A DNA stretch of 54,194 bases from Cryptomeria japonica. Taxonomy: Eukaryota; Streptophyta; Pinopsida; Cupressales; Cupressaceae. The notes beneath the pieces are model-generated. The model ran no database searches. It saw nothing but the letters and a program-made list of their open reading frames with translations, and was not told the DNA's origin. The first letter of the stretch is position 1; every line of letters begins with the position of its first letter. The DNA lies in contig NC_081415.1 of assembly GCF_030272615.1 (NCBI RefSeq), positions 606,664,637 to 606,718,830 on the forward strand, given 5' to 3'. Position numbers and translations under genes: made by a program. Below are positions 11,891 through 22,577 of this stretch, piece by piece.

Positions 11891-13116
11891 GACTCTAAAT
11901 TTTCCTTTCGTCCACTGATGACACCAAATTCAAATTATCAATGTTGGTTTGGTGAAGTTGTCAATGGAGTCATGGTGCTTAGGATTTTAAGTTCTTCAAA
12001 GGATTCACTAATTTAAGAGTGAAAATTCGTTTCCAAATCAATATGGGTGTTCATACATCAAGTTGCTTTTTTAAGCAATTCTATATATGGCAGTTGTTAT
12101 TTTCAGGGTTTCTATTTCTAAGAAGAGAGTTGAGGGCCTATTTAGGTCATTTGAAATATCTTTTATTTATTATTTCTTTAGGAGTAGTCTTTTTTTTAAA
12201 GTTTCTTTCTTTCATGTACTTTCAAGAGCTTTTTAGTGTTTTGCACTAAAAAATAATATTCAGGATATAAATAATGGTCAAAATCCCTAAAAATTTGGCA
12301 TCTTTTAACTATACGTAAGTGCTTGGAGCACATAAACTCTTAGTTGATGCTATGCTTGTGCTGTTGAAATATAGTTCCATGTGTTATTTGTGTCGGTTTT
12401 AACATGTTCATAATTTTATGGATTGAACTGAAAGCAGATATAATGTCAGTCTTTGTATTGGCAACACTTGTCTACCTAGGTTGTAACTTTGTATGCAAAC
12501 TAGCTATTTAGATCTTGAAATTGTATGCTGCTGTCTTAGTTGGTTTCTCTTTGAATCTTGTTTGCATCAGATTGTGAGTGTCTCTTTTTGTTAGCAAGGT
12601 GGTGTTGTTGGTTGTGTTTAGATTAGTTGCTTTCATTCGTAAATCTGAGGATCTCACTTGTGACACAAGAGAGGTTACCAGACTTGTGCTCATTTTTGAG
12701 GTTAAAAGATGGGGGTAAGTAGCTATTTTATTTTATGCAGAACCTCCTTAAAAGTATTGCGTATTATGAATGACTATATTTTGTCTATAGCTTAATGTCG
12801 AGGGTGGTTTTAGATCCCAGGGAGCTTCTCTTTATAATTTGAAAAGAGTTTTTTATCTCACACAGTGTTCCAATTTGAGTTTTCTCGAAAGAAATAAATT
12901 AAATTGTGAACACAATAAGTGATTTTTTTGCGCTGCAAATGTTTGATAAAATTAAAATGTCTATAGTTTGAGTTGATTCAGCCTTCCAGAGTGATATCTA
13001 TGGCACCAACAATAAACTTGCATGGTGAAAGACAGCTAAAATAAAGAGAAATTCATTATAATACCATCTTGGAGGTTGGTTGTTTTCTATCATGTATTCT
13101 GATCATTCTAATTTTT
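11891..13116. other. Unassigned, no gene seen
   Basis: AT-rich sequence with stop-rich frames on both strands. No recognisable domain, LTR terminus or RNA gene. Short open frames at 12019-12249 (plus) and 12508-12693 (minus) show no motif. Confidence 0.4.
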
Positions 13117-13119
13117 TCT

Positions 13120-13175
13120 GCTACTCTCTCTCTCTCTCTACACACACACGCGCGCACACACACACACACGTGCAA
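13120..13175. repeat. Compound microsatellite (CT)n-(CA)n
   Basis: CTCTCTCTCTCTCT, then ACACAC with CGCG interruptions, then ACACACAC. Confidence 0.95.
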
Positions 13176-13377
13176 GCTTTCAAGTATACAAGAGAGTAAG
13201 CAATAACAATATTGTTATCAACAGAAACCTCATTAGCAAATATAAGTTTCTTGTACGGACGCATCCCCTCTCAGCATGTCCCTTTAATCCTATTGACACC
13301 CTATCAACCCATTAATTTTATAATTTCTATTGAATATTTAAGTACTTGAATATTTTTTTAAATAGCCCCTCGAGTTA

Positions 13378-13382
13378 TATAA
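13378..13382. repeat. Target duplication TATAA (left)
   Basis: Pairs with TGTAA at 18372-18376; one mismatch in five, as expected for an old insertion. Confidence 0.7.
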
Positions 13383-14234
13383 TGTTGAATTTCATTACAA
13401 TACTAGGATCACAAGAAGATGACCATGCACAGTAATCATAGGGTGTCCTCAATTAACCATGGGCAATGATTCAGATCATTGTTGCCCTCCCAACCATAGA
13501 CAATATAAGGCTATCGTCTTCCCCGAGCACGAAATTATCTCTCTCTATATATATATCAAATATGAACAGCAAGATACTTTTTACAATGATCAAGTACAAA
13601 GTCCAATGTGAATCGCTTCACTCCTTGAAGCTATATGCTCAGATCAATTTACAATGCACAACTGTGTATGCAGTCCGCACTGCATTAATGTATCCAACCT
13701 ATGAAGAATGTGTTCAATCAGCCAAGGAAGATTACGATCTGCCAAGTAGTGTATTAGCTCTCTCAAGGAATGATTTCGCTGATGATAATTTAATTCGATC
13801 TGAGATATATGAAAGTCGATTTGCTATGGAAGTTGATCTGCTGATGATAAACACGGACTGCATATAGGAAATCTTCCACATGATTGGAGTATCTTTTTTT
13901 TTTTGAATTCACCAAATGAAAGAGGTAGCATCCCTCTTATACACGCCATGGTGACTCTTCATGAAGAGTCGACTTCTTCAAGATCAACATGATCCTTCAT
14001 CAAGGGGTGGCGGACCATATCAATGAGGAGACGTGTCTAACCATGGGTGACGGGTGTGTGTCTTAATCGATGCTTAGTTAAGGACTTAAAACAAAACCGC
14101 TTCATAATGTATATTACCCGCTTTCTCTAGAGTATACATGGGTTCATGATTATCTAAGGCCGATTGGCCAATTAGACAATCATGTTTGCTATGTCGGCCA
14201 AGGGAAGGATCTGACCATAGCTATAACTTCAACA
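13383..14234 (-). repeat. Copia element 2, 3' LTR
   Basis: 852 bp, TGTTGAATTTCATTACAATA at the plus-left end and ...TATAACTTCAACA at the right. Includes a short self-complementary GACTCTTCATGAAGAGTC (13951-13968) that is missing from the other LTR. Confidence 0.9.
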
Positions 14235-14246
14235 CTCCCTCTTAGC
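14235..14246 (-). promoter_or_regulatory. Polypurine tract, Copia element 2
   Basis: GCTAAGAGGGAG on minus, directly before the 3' LTR; the same 12 bases occur at the PPT of Copia element 1 (37595-37606). Confidence 0.85.
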
Positions 14247-14329
14247 TAGGGAGGAATCCTTCTAGATGTCTATAAGTCACATCACCTCAATCTGATGACT
14301 AACACAATGACTACACTCATGTGTATGAA

Positions 14330-14800
14330 AGAAAGTTATCATCTCATTGTGATAGCATATCACCTCATCATGATGTTTGACCACAATTTCTACTCCCATA
14401 TGTGGAAAGGAAAGATATCAGCTCACTGTGATATCAACCATCATGGCTTCTCCCATGGATGGTGAAGAATAGATATCAGCTCACCGTAATATCAACCATC
14501 ATGGCTTCTCCCATGGATGGTGAAGAATAGATATCACCTCATTGTGATATCAATCATCATGGCTGCATCCATGGATGATGTAAGAATAGATATCGCCTCA
14601 CCCTGATATCAACCATTATGGCTTATCCATGGATATCACCTCATGTGATATCCACCATTATGGCTTATATATAGATATCTGCTCATGTAATATCCACCAT
14701 TATGGCTTATCCATAAATATCACCTCATGTGATATCCACCGTTATGGCTTATCCATAGATATTACCTCACGAGATATCAACCATTATTGTGATACCGTCC
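14330..14800. repeat. Array of GATATCAC/GTGATATC palindromes
   Basis: About eight to ten copies of a 40-60 bp unit combining GATATCACCTCA, TGTGATATC and ACCATTATGGCTTATCC or close variants. It lies between the pol stop and the PPT. A weaker form lies at the same place in Copia element 1 (37740-37870). Confidence 0.85.
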
Positions 14801-15104
14801 CCTAACAATGATGGTAAGATGCACAAGTGTTCATCATTGTGAGATCGCCACCTCACAATGGTATTCACCATGGCTCATCCAGAGGGTAAACACACAAGTA
14901 CAAGAAAATCACCACGGACTATCTCACGTGGTGTTGTCATGGCGTCACACACATGACATCCACCATGAACCATATCAGCGGGTGGAGATAAGGGCTTACA
15001 CCTCAAGTCTCTCTCAAAGAGAAATGCATTAACAAGAGTTTACACTTTAAACATCTTTTGAAGAGAAGAATACATTAGTATATATATAAACAAATATAAA
15101 CAAA

Positions 15105-16163
15105 TCAATGAAGCAGAGACTCAGTCTCAGCTAGGGCTTCATTCTCCACCATACCAAGCTTACCTCCAAAGTACACAAACTTTATTCTGGAGAGAGGCTT
15201 GGTGAGAATGTCTACTGTTTGCTCATTGGTACTAATGTATCTCAAGTGAATATAATTCCTTTGCACCATGTCTCTAACATAGTGATACTTGATCTCCACA
15301 TGCTTCGTTCTGTCATGAAACACAGGATTGACAGAAAGCTTTACACAACTTTGATTATCACAATGGATAATTGTAGGCTCTAAGGATTGTCCAAACAATC
15401 CTGCAAGAAGCTTCCGAAGCCACATTGCTTCTCCTACTCCCACACATGCTGCAATATACTCGGCTTCTGTGGAGCTCAGTGCTACTGAAGACTGTTTCCT
15501 GCTGCACCAAGAAATCATAGCAGAACCCAAACTGAAATAACAACCAAAGGTGCTCTTCTGGTCAGTGACACATCCTGCCTAATCAAAATTAGTATATCCA
15601 TGCAGCTTCAAGTTTATATCAGAAGAATATCTCAGGCCATATCCAACTGTACCGCGCAAGTATCTCAGAATATGTTTTGCTGCAACTAGATGTTTTTGCT
15701 TTGGTTCACACATGAACTGGCTAAGTGCACTCACTACATAGCAAATATCTGGTCTAGTATTGACTAGATACATCAAGGACCCAATCATCTGTCTGTATAG
15801 TGTAAAATCTACTAGATCCAAATCAGCTGCAGCTTCTCTTAACTTATGCAAGTTGGTCTCCAAAGGTGTGGACATGGATTTACAATCCATCATACCAAAT
15901 CTCTTTAGAATGTCAATAGTGTACTTCCCTTGACTCAGAATGATCCCATCAGATTTCTGCCAAACTTCTAACCCAAGGAAGTAGTACATAAGGCCAAGAT
16001 CCTTCATCTCAAATTCAGAGGCTAACTCCCTTTGACACTGAATGATGAGCTTCTCTACCCCAGAGAGAAATAAGTCATCAACATGAAGGACCAAAATCAA
16101 TGCCTCACCATCAACAACCTTTATGTATACACCATCATTCTTGGTGAATCTCATGATCACCAA
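15105..16163 (-). pseudogene. Copia RT (C-terminal part) and RNase H remnant
   Basis: Two consecutive open stretches in one frame encode the end of an RVT_2-type reverse transcriptase and the RNase H domain. Visible motifs: LHVDDLFLSG (the YVDD box, with both aspartates kept), MKDLGLMYYFLGLEV, QMIGSLMYLVNTRPDICY, then RNase H STEAEYIAA and IHCDNQSCVKL, and the C-terminal DILTKPLS. A TAG at about 15579-15581 interrupts the frame before GCVTD, where the intact relative at 38.1-42.0 kb has tryptophan, so a TGG to TAG change is likely. Homology stops abruptly near 16163. The C-terminal tail after LTKPLS differs from element 1. Confidence 0.9.
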
Positions 16164-16836
16164 GTATCCATCTGATCACTAGAGAAACCATCTTGACATG
16201 GTCCACTCCCTTTGAACAAATATGACCAAGATCCTCGGAAGTCAACTGAAGTAGATCCTCTAGCTGCTCCCTCTGTCACAGAAGCATACCCTGCTCACAC
16301 GCTCCCAATTATGGAAGACATATTGTTCCAAGAGACTCCCATGTCTCTGAATATCTCAACTCATAACATCATCTGGCATGATCCACACATGGGTGAATGT
16401 GCTGGATTCAAGACCACCTTGGACCTACTGTCACAACTCGGCAAGGAATTCTTGACAGTCCCGTCACAACTTCTGTAAGTGCACTCATGCTCTTAGAAAG
16501 ATCTATAGCCATCTTTCTCAAGACAGGCAAGGCGACAAGTTTTCGATGTCATGGCTGTCATAAGCAGATATCAACGCTTGGGTTGAGCGTCCCGACAAGT
16601 TGTACAGGCCTCCCTCTCGAATCATCAATCTCATCAGATCGAGCCCTGCACAAATGCCTCGATAGGATTCCTAATGCATCGTACTTCTTTTCTTGCAAAA
16701 CCCATTTCGAGGGCCAAGGAAAAGAACAAGAGCATAACGAGGCAAATAACTCTTATAGTACATATAGGAATACAAATAAGAGGTTGACTACGACAAGCAA
16801 AAAACTCAAGAGATAATGACCAAGATAGATACTTAT
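16164..16836. other. Non-Copia sequence inside element 2
   Basis: Lies where RT, integrase and gag should be but shows no Copia motif. Short frames on plus (16212-16478, 16397-16816) have no recognisable domain. Its origin is unknown; it may be intron or flank of the captured gene suggested by the neighbouring exon-like segment. Confidence 0.4.
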
Positions 16837-16935
16837 CTCATTATCCAATCTCCATGTGGCTTCAGATAAACTTGCAACCCTTGCAAGTAGCATAACAGCA
16901 GGCCAGCCATAACTACTAAGGTCTTCAAGCGTCTT
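16837..16935 (-). pseudogene. Exon-like segment in Copia element 2
   Basis: A 33-codon open block starting KTLEDLSSYGWPAVMLLARV and ending TWRLDNE, directly preceded on minus by a CAG acceptor-like site (16936-16938). It is followed by ATAAGT, one base from a GTAAGT donor. It is exactly 99 bp, in phase 0. It does not resemble gag, protease, integrase or RT. I do not recognise the protein. Looks like an exon of a captured host gene with a decayed donor; chance is possible for so short a piece. Confidence 0.4.
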
Positions 16936-17197
16936 CTGCAATCACACATACACTTGTAATAATTTGCTGTTAAACATAGCTCATAAGAAAAAAATGATAA
17001 TGATAAATTAGATGTCTTAAATTGTATGTAATCATAGCTAAGGGCTACTGGACTCAACCTTACACATGGGCAGTTCTAGTCTCATGAATAGGAAGGCAAC
17101 CATTAGTCCAATGCATACAATAGACAAATAACATGAGCATAAGCAATACACCATATACTATTAGATAAATGTGGTAGTAGGGAGAAGACTTATCTGA

Positions 17198-17533
17198 TCA
17201 GTTTGGTCCTATCATCCAATGAAGGTTCTGATCTCGTATTTCAGATGCCATTGATAAATGCAAATCTGCAAAGTTTCCAAGGCTGAAAATAGAAATGTCA
17301 CTTCTATGAAGAGAATCATCAAAGTCTAGCTGGAAAGAAGTGGCCCCAACTTCCTTCTCATTATTCTTGGCACCATCCTTAATTATAACTTGTATCCAAG
17401 AATCTCTCTCTACTCAATCTAAAGATGATCTCTATCCCTGACAGATCTTTCCACTCTTAAGCTCAATCTCCTTCTCAAGACAGAGGGGATGCACTAATTG
17501 TGGCAATGGCTCTTCAAGAACCTGCTCTGGTAC
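17198..17533 (-). pseudogene. Open segment after the PBS of Copia element 2
   Basis: 112 codons in one frame with two internal stops, running from the PBS edge. Parts read PEQVLEEPLPQLVHPLCLEK and later DSWIQVIIKDGAKNNEKEV and FQLDFDDSLHRSDISIFSLG; it ends HWMIGPN then stop. It could be a decayed leader plus gag start (an internal MASEIRDQ resembles the MAST-type Copia gag start) or a captured exon. Composition looks protein-like, with acidic and hydrophobic blocks. Confidence 0.35.
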
Positions 17534-17535
17534 AA
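17521..17535 (-). promoter_or_regulatory. Primer binding site, Copia element 2
   Basis: TTGTACCAGAGCAGG on minus, adjacent to the 5' LTR end. It is a two-mismatch version of the initiator tRNA-Met complement TGGTATCAGAGC. Confidence 0.6.
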
Positions 17536-18371
17536 TGTTGAATTTCATTACAATACTAGGATCACAAGAAGATGACCATGCACAATAATCATAGGGTGCG
17601 CTCGATTAACCATGGGCAATGATTTAGATCATTGTTGCCCTCCCAACCATAGACGATATAAGGCTATCGTCTCCCCCAAGCACGGAATTATCTCTCTCTA
17701 TATATATCAAATATGAACAGCAAGATGCTTTTTACAATGATCAAGTACAAAGTCCAATGTGAATCGCTTCACTCCTTGAAGCTATATGCTCAGATCAATT
17801 TACAATGCACAGCTGTGTATGTAGTCCGCACTGCATTAATGTATCCAACCTATGAAGAATGTGTTCGATCAGCCAAGGAATAATACGATCTGCCAAGTAG
17901 TGTATTCGCTCTCCCAAGGAATGATTTCATTGATGATAATTTTTTTCGATCTGAGATATATGAAAGTCGATCTGCTATGGAAGTCGATCTGCTGATGATA
18001 AACATGGACTGCATATAGGAAATCTTCCACACGATTGGAGTATCTTTTTTTTTTTGAATTCACCAAATGAAAGAGGTAACATCCCTCTTATACATGCCAT
18101 GGTAGTCTGCTTCTTCAAGGGCAACGTGATCCTTCATCAAGGGGTGGCGGACAATATCAATGAGGAGACATGTCTAACCATGGGTGACGGGTGTCTGTCT
18201 TATCCGATGCTTAGTTAAGGACTTAAAACAAAACCACTTCATAATGTATATTACCCGCTTTCTCTAGAGTATACATAGGTTCATGATTGTCTAAGTCCGA
18301 TAGGCCAATTAGACAATCATGTTTGCTATGTCGGCCAAGGGAAGGATCCTACCATAGCTATAACTTCAACA
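17536..18371 (-). repeat. Copia element 2, 5' LTR
   Basis: 836 bp; pairs with 13383-14234. Shorter mainly by loss of the GACTCTTCATGAAGAGTC block. Confidence 0.9.
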
Positions 18372-18568
18372 TGTAAGAATTGTTAATGGGTCTTGCATAG
18401 GTTCTTTGTCTTGGAAGCTCTGAAGTACTAGGTCCATGTGGCCCATGGTCCAAGCCTAAGTGCATAATAATTTTTTTTTAATGAAATGACCATTATAGAT
18501 TGTAAGTATAGATCACCACAATCATTCTCATCTAGACTCCATTCTTAAGGAAAATTTATATGAAATAT

Positions 18569-18702
18569 GCTCTTTTGAATACATCTTGTGTGTGCATTTT
18601 CATTTTTGTATACAACAATTACAAGATAACTTTTAGCTCTTTTGAATACATCTTGTGTGTGCATTTTCATTTTTGTATACAACAATTACAAGATAACTTT
18701 TA
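18569..18702. repeat. 67-bp tandem duplication
   Basis: Two copies starting GCTCTTTTGAATACATC (18569 and 18636), apparently identical. Confidence 0.9.
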
Positions 18703-20447
18703 CTTCTTTCCAGGCATCTACGACTACGAAATGTTTTATGTGTTGAAGAATTGTCTGTAAGTACTTCTTATTCTTTTTGGCTCTCTAGCAATTAGAAGGT
18801 TATCACAAGCATGCTTGAGACAAATCAAAGTTCTTTTGCTCTCATTGAAACTATTTTCATTCTAATTGTCTTACTAGTCACACTTGCCACAGCAAGGTTT
18901 TGTTAGCTGGTCCGCACAATGAATAACAACAAAATTCTTCTTTGTTACTTAACTAAATGATATTTTCCTTTGGTTACCCTTTAGTATCCTTCAAATTTTC
19001 ATAATTTATTTTTATCCTCCCTTAGTATTGTTATTATGATTAGTGAAAATATGGTATCGTCATCAAGAAGGCTTGAGAAGTTTTTTTCCCCATTAATTGA
19101 GAATTGATCCACTTTTGATCTTTGAGTTTGAATAAAACTTTCCATATATTATCTTTGATGAATATTGCTAACACGTGTCCTTTTAAATTATTCCTACAGA
19201 AGTATGTTCCTCATTTATCAGCTGAGAGTCCATGCGACCAGCATGTGTCATGATTAATTTCCATGCTCTTGGGCATTTCAACTAATTGCATTCCTCTGAC
19301 TGTTTGCTTTGCACCTCATTATAAAAATGTATCCATTTCTGACAATTTAGTGAAAGGAAGAAGATAACAGCATATAAATATCTATGTAATGAATCACACT
19401 CCACAGGGAGCAATTGCATCACATATTGGAGCTTAGTAGAGCAATAGAGTCTTTCATTATCAACATATGATGTATGTATATCTGTAAAAAGGATCAGTAT
19501 GATATGCTCATTATGATCTAGCAATAGAGCACTGGGTGGGATCCAGAACATGGCCCAATGCAAACTAACAATTATTAATTTTCTGACAAGCAGAGGCTGT
19601 AGCTGGAATCAACCACTGTTAGGAACTTGGAACACCCTAACATTATACCAAAAACCGCACTAATTTTTACTTGTTTTAATAATTAAATTAAAGGCGAGTA
19701 TAGAATCTTAATACCATTTGGCATTAAGATTAATTCACCAGTTTAATCTTGAAATATTCGAGGCTTCAATTAATTTCCAGTCGGGGTGTTACTTGGATTC
19801 CCATGTAACCAAATTCTGAATCATCATTTTGACTGCCAGGTTGAATCCCTCCTATTTGGTCTTTGAGTAATGCCTCTCCAGTTCATGTGTTATCATTTAG
19901 GGCAGTTTTAACTAATTATGTAGCAATGTTATAATTATGATAACATAATTAATTGATTACAAGTAATAATTTAATTATATAAATGCTAGTAGTTAAATTG
20001 ATTAGATATGAAATTTAATTAATATGGTATTTTAATTTAATAGTTTATTTGAATTTGATGGATTGTATTCTCTCTTGATTGAAGTAATTAATTACATTAA
20101 TCAAGTAATTAGATTGATTGGTTTAATAAATTAATTTTGTAATTCCTCTCCTATTTGTGATAACAAGTATCTAGATAAACTAAGACATTGATTAGTTATA
20201 AGATATGAAAAACTAGAATACTTTGATGTAATGAAATTACTTGATCGTGATAGATTATTAAATGTAGTTCAATATATGTATATGACCATCTTTGACAATT
20301 GGACATGGATCACAAAATATGTATTGAAAGGAGGTATTCGATCATATGGTATATCTATGGATTGTTTAGGTGTGAAATATGGTCTAGATTTTGAGGTTTT
20401 AATCATTTGTTTATGTTTCTCATTGACTTACACACTCGCATTTTTTT

Positions 20448-20452
20448 AAAAA
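20448..20452 (-). terminator. Possible pol III T-run beyond the TRIM
   Basis: AAAAA on plus, i.e. TTTTT on minus, 24 bp past the 3' end of the TRIM in its own orientation. The 334-bp element itself has no TTTT on its sense strand. Functional use is inference. Confidence 0.3.
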
Positions 20453-20486
20453 GTATTAGCATGCAAAATTCGAACTGTTGAGACAT

Positions 20487-20557
20487 GGACCAGCTAGGAC
20501 TCGAACCTAGGACCTTCCATACGCTACTAGGGTGCTCTACCACTGAGCTACTGGCCC
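20487..20557 (-). other. tRNA-like sequence in TRIM 3' LTR
   Basis: 71 nt that fit tRNA spacing: acceptor arms GGGCCAG/CTGGTCC (7 bp, one G-U), D arm GCTC-AGTGGTA-GAGC, T arm CTAGG-TTCGAGT-CCTAG, variable region of 5. A box TAGCTCAGTGG and B box GGTTCGAGTCC match pol III consensus. The anticodon loop position reads GTAGCGT (AGC, alanine-type), but the anticodon stem hardly pairs and no intact mature tRNA is likely. Annotation pipelines may call it a tRNA. Confidence 0.75.
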
Positions 20558-20658
20558 CTCTTGGACTAGTCCATCGTCGGTCCGGGTGTGGCTTATTTCC
20601 AACACCAACACCCTCCCTTAAGCCACACCTCTCGTGTGCTTGGGGCTCCTAGCCTGTA

Positions 20659-20674
20659 CCTGACTCTGATACCA
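20659..20674 (-). promoter_or_regulatory. TRIM primer binding site
   Basis: TGGTATCAGAGTCAGG on minus, directly next to the 5' LTR; 11 of the first 12 bases match the initiator tRNA-Met complement. Confidence 0.85.
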
Positions 20675-20685
20675 TGTTGAGACAT

Positions 20686-20756
20686 TGACCAGGTAGGACT
20701 TGAACCTAGGACCTTCCATACACTGCTGGAGTGCTCTACTACTGAGCTACTGGCCC
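20686..20756 (-). other. tRNA-like sequence in TRIM 5' LTR
   Basis: Same 71-nt layout as at 20487-20557 with about ten changes. A box TAGCTCAGTAG and B box GGTTCAAGTCC are each one change off consensus, so this copy has a weaker pol III promoter. Confidence 0.7.
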
Positions 20757-20809
20757 CTCTTGGACCAGTCCATCATCGGTCTGGGTGTGGCTTATTTCCA
20801 TCACCAACA

Positions 20810-21689
20810 AGAACTATTTAGGGAATGTAAATTTGTTTGGGTAGAAAAGTTTGAGAATTGTAAATGCAAATATTTAGTCTAGAAAATATTAGCGCTTAGA
20901 AAATCAAATGGAAAAAGGTATAAATTTATTGATGGTTATCAAAAAAATGGACAATCGATGCAATATCCATGTTCCAAGTCAAGCACTATAATGGAGTTTG
21001 TTGTGTGAGTTTGGGATAAGAAGGGTTATGCATGGGCATTCTATGGTAGTAAAAACAAGGGAAGGTAGTAAACGGAAAAGGAAAAGAGGAAGAAATAGAC
21101 AAAGGGAGATTGATGGAGGAGGATTTGGTGGGTATTTTTGAGAGAAAGGGCAATTTTGGTAGGAAGTCTAAATTGTTCCATTAATCTTTAAGTAAGCAAT
21201 TGAGATTTGTGGTGTTCTTATTTTCTTGTTATTGATTTGGAACATTGTAATCCTGAACAAAAGATTCTTGGATGCTACTATTGTTTTTGATTAAGGTAAG
21301 TAGGGATTGTTCCATTAATCTTTAAGTAAGCAATTGAGATTTGTGGTGTTCTTATTTTCTTGTTATTGATTTGGAACATTGTAATCCTGAACAAAAGATT
21401 CTTGGATGCTACTATTGTTTTTGATTAAGGTAAGTAGGGATTTTGAAAGGGCCCAAACCCTTGTACGAAAGAAAGATAAAGCATTAAGCACAACAAGAAA
21501 ACAAACGATAACCAAGAGGAACAATGACAACACTACAAAAGTTAGGACAGTACAAAACCATACAAACTAGCAACCCAAAGTTAGGGTGGTTTGAAAAATT
21601 GTTCCAATGATTTTTGCTTAACCACAATGCAAAGACTTTTTCCCTAAACTTCTTCTTTTGGAACGAGGAAAATTCATAAGACCATAGGT
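20810..21689. other. Intergenic with recent duplication
   Basis: No gene seen. Holds the 134-bp duplication at 21172-21439 and A/G-rich tracts. Confidence 0.45.
21172..21439. repeat. 134-bp perfect tandem duplication
   Basis: Two copies beginning ATTGTTCCATTAATC (21172 and 21306) with no difference that I can see, so very recent. Confidence 0.95.
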
Positions 21690-22577
21690 GGATTGCTCAT
21701 CCATCCTCGAAGCCTTAAAAGAGGTATCCATCATTGTACAGTCTTTAGAAGATTTCTCCCTATTATATTCCTTTTATGCCTCCTCGATGGTTTTAGTGGA
21801 TTCCTCAATAGTAGTAGGTGTTTGTTCCCTTTTCCTCCAAACATAATGGTATTTCTTGATACTCGAGCAAGGAGCAATAGCATGACCCACTTTATAGCAA
21901 CAATGGCAAATAATTGAGGAGTCTTTAAATCCAATTTGCTACACCCAATCACCATATTTGGAAGATAAGGTAATATGAGAGGGGAGCACCTTTTTTTTCT
22001 CCACAGACAAACATAATCTAGCAAACAACAATCACTTATTTAATTTGGTGATTGAATCATTAGCATAGTATTGCCCAAAAGTATTGGCAATAGTTATAAA
22101 AATCTCTTCACCTTGATGCTACAACAACCACCTTGATAGTTTAACCTTGATAGGAAACTTAATGATGACATCATTCATTTGGTCAAAGCTTGGAGACCAA
22201 TTTTTAAGACAAAGGCCATTCTTCTCCCAAAACCAAGGACCTTCTAGAAGAGTCCTTCAACAATCATCCAGATTGGAAAATGAAAAAGAAAAAATATTCA
22301 AAATAGCAGCTATCTCAACTTGGCCTCTTAATTTCCAATTTTGAAGCACCCTCTTGATAGTACCAATGTTGGGACAATTGCTACAAAATATTCCAATAAG
22401 CGAATTCTTATACCAAGCAGTTGATTTAGCATTGATTGAATCGGGGATTTTAATTTGATTTTGCCCCTCCTCAACCTCAACAGAATCCCTAGGGCATTCA
22501 TCCTTCCTAAAACTTCCAATAGCCACATCAAAGGTGTAAGTTGTCTGCAAGCTTGGAGTACCTACATTTTGGAACAT
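21690..22577 (-). pseudogene. LINE ORF1-type (DUF4283 + CCHC) relic
   Basis: Decayed plant LINE ORF1-like nucleic-acid-binding protein. In order on minus: NSLIGIFCSNCPNIGTIKRV with WKLRGQVEIAAIL and FSFSFSN (DUF4283 strand pattern, 22260-22470), then LLEGPWFWEKNGLCLKNWSP and FDQMNDVIIKFPI (typical DUF4283 centre), FARLCLSVE, LPNMVIG, and in a shifted frame a CCHC knuckle CHCCYKVGHAIAPC near 21880-21920. At least three stops or frameshifts. No ORF2 endonuclease/RT follows on the 3' side within the next kilobase, so it is 5' sequence only or the rest was lost. Confidence 0.7.

Larger units (their letters stand above)
13383..18371 (-). mobile_element. Copia element 2, degenerate, with gene-like insert
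   Basis: 4,989-bp LTR retrotransposon on minus. LTRs are 13383-14234 (3' LTR) and 17536-18371 (5' LTR), both TGTTGAA...TTCAACA, a few percent different by eye. PPT GCTAAGAGGGAG sits next to the 3' LTR and a degenerate initiator-Met-type PBS next to the 5' LTR. The internal region (14235-17535, 3.3 kb) keeps only the end of RT and RNase H. Gag, protease, integrase and most of RT are missing and the space is filled by sequence with gene-like open segments (16837-16935, 17198-17533). Flanks TATAA/TGTAA differ at one base. It cannot be autonomous. Confidence 0.9.
18372..20475. other. AT-rich intergenic, no gene seen
   Basis: Stop-rich in all frames. Contains the tandem duplication at 18569-18702 and a very AT-rich tract (about 19900-20130). 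Small frames at 19282-19563 (minus) and 20231-20449 (plus) have no recognisable domain. Confidence 0.45.
20476..20809 (-). mobile_element. TRIM retrotransposon with tRNA-like LTRs
   Basis: Complete miniature LTR retrotransposon of 334 bp: two 135-bp LTRs (20476-20610 and 20675-20809; TGTTGG...CAACA on minus, about 13 differences by eye) around a 64-bp internal region. That region holds a PBS complementary to initiator tRNA-Met (TGGTATCAGAGTCAGG, 20659-20674) and a purine tract TAAGGGAGGG (20611-20620, minus). Flanks CGAAC/AGAAC match at four of five bases. There is no coding capacity, so it would depend on another element's enzymes. Each LTR contains a 71-nt tRNA-like sequence with A and B boxes in the sense orientation. 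Confidence 0.9.

Noticed and set aside
20487-20756. Two genuine tRNA-Ala genes on minus
   Set aside because: Acceptor, D and T arms fit, but anticodon stems do not pair, both copies lie inside TRIM LTRs, and one lacks the conserved T before the anticodon.
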